The notes under the pieces: model-generated
Database searches by the model: none
Seen by the model: only the letters and a program-made list of their open reading frames with translations
What the model was told of the DNA's origin: nothing
In this document: in pieces, positions 64,000 through 64,000 of the stretch
Position numbering within the stretch: position 1 is the first letter of the stretch
Layout of the letters: each line of letters begins with the position of its first letter
Origin: Dyadobacter fanqingshengii
GTDB taxonomy: Bacteria > Bacteroidota > Bacteroidia > Cytophagales > Spirosomataceae
NCBI RefSeq assembly: GCF_023822005.2
Contig: NZ_CP098806.1
Span: 124,001 to 188,000, forward strand
Direction: 5' to 3'
Length of the DNA: 64,000 bases
Position numbers and translations under genes: made by a program

Positions 64000-64000
64000 T

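Noticed and set aside
1..64000. Search for tRNA, rRNA, CRISPR arrays, IS elements, phage and secretion clusters
   Set aside because: No characteristic sequence for any of these was recognised; absence cannot be proven by reading alone.

Overview
The window looks like chromosomal DNA of a free-living Bacteroidota, most like a Cytophagales member of the Dyadobacter/Spirosoma group. This is inferred from gene families, not from a marker gene. The signs are two SusC/SusD pairs, two more TonB-dependent receptors, a type IX secretion C-terminal domain, many lipoproteins with a cysteine soon after a hydrophobic leader, LytTR regulation, DUF1800/DUF1501 and DUF4374 proteins, and few Shine-Dalgarno sequences. 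No rRNA, tRNA, CRISPR array, phage or transposase was seen.

Layout. 1-8.4 kb: housekeeping and small stress genes (a helicase-like tail, DUF1361 membrane protein, methyltransferase, TruC-like pseudouridine synthase, SpoIIAA-like protein, a large barrel-less TonB-plug protein, SRPBCC and OsmC proteins). 8.5-15.4 kb: GNAT, a LytS/LytTR two-component pair, a Spy-like protein overlapping a PQQ-propeller lipoprotein, an alpha/beta hydrolase and an AGCS symporter. 15.4-19.8 kb (minus strand): a CPA2 antiporter behind a lipoprotein that reads as a carbonic anhydrase stripped of its zinc ligands, then a frameshifted membrane gene and a headless AraC gene. 20-37.9 kb (plus strand): SusC/SusD, a PI-PLC-like phosphodiesterase, a TPR/LuxR-type membrane regulator, a TonB receptor, an imelysin-like/di-haem peroxidase fusion, a purple-acid-phosphatase-like enzyme and a DUF1800/DUF1501 pair. 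38-45 kb: SusC/SusD, a GH43 lipoprotein and transaldolase, a plausible pentosan-use locus.

45-54.2 kb: an ImmA/IrrE-like protein with a broken HExxH motif, then a six-gene AT-rich surface-glycan cluster (GT4, GT4, hexapeptide acetyltransferase, acyltransferase-3, GT2, GT26). A T9SS-exported parallel beta-helix protein is divergent from it. 54.2-64 kb: a small membrane-anchored protein, a TonB receptor with a DUF4374 lipoprotein (probably iron/siderophore uptake), a YegD-type Hsp70, a DHA2 MFS exporter with a divergent HxlR regulator, and a second CPA2 antiporter cut by the window end.

The strongest candidates for something undescribed are the apparently zinc-less carbonic-anhydrase-like lipoprotein five bases upstream of a CPA2 antiporter, and the co-located phosphodiesterase, phosphatase and haem-peroxidase genes within the TonB-receptor-rich 20-38 kb block. 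Function in both cases is inference. No alignment or structure prediction was run.
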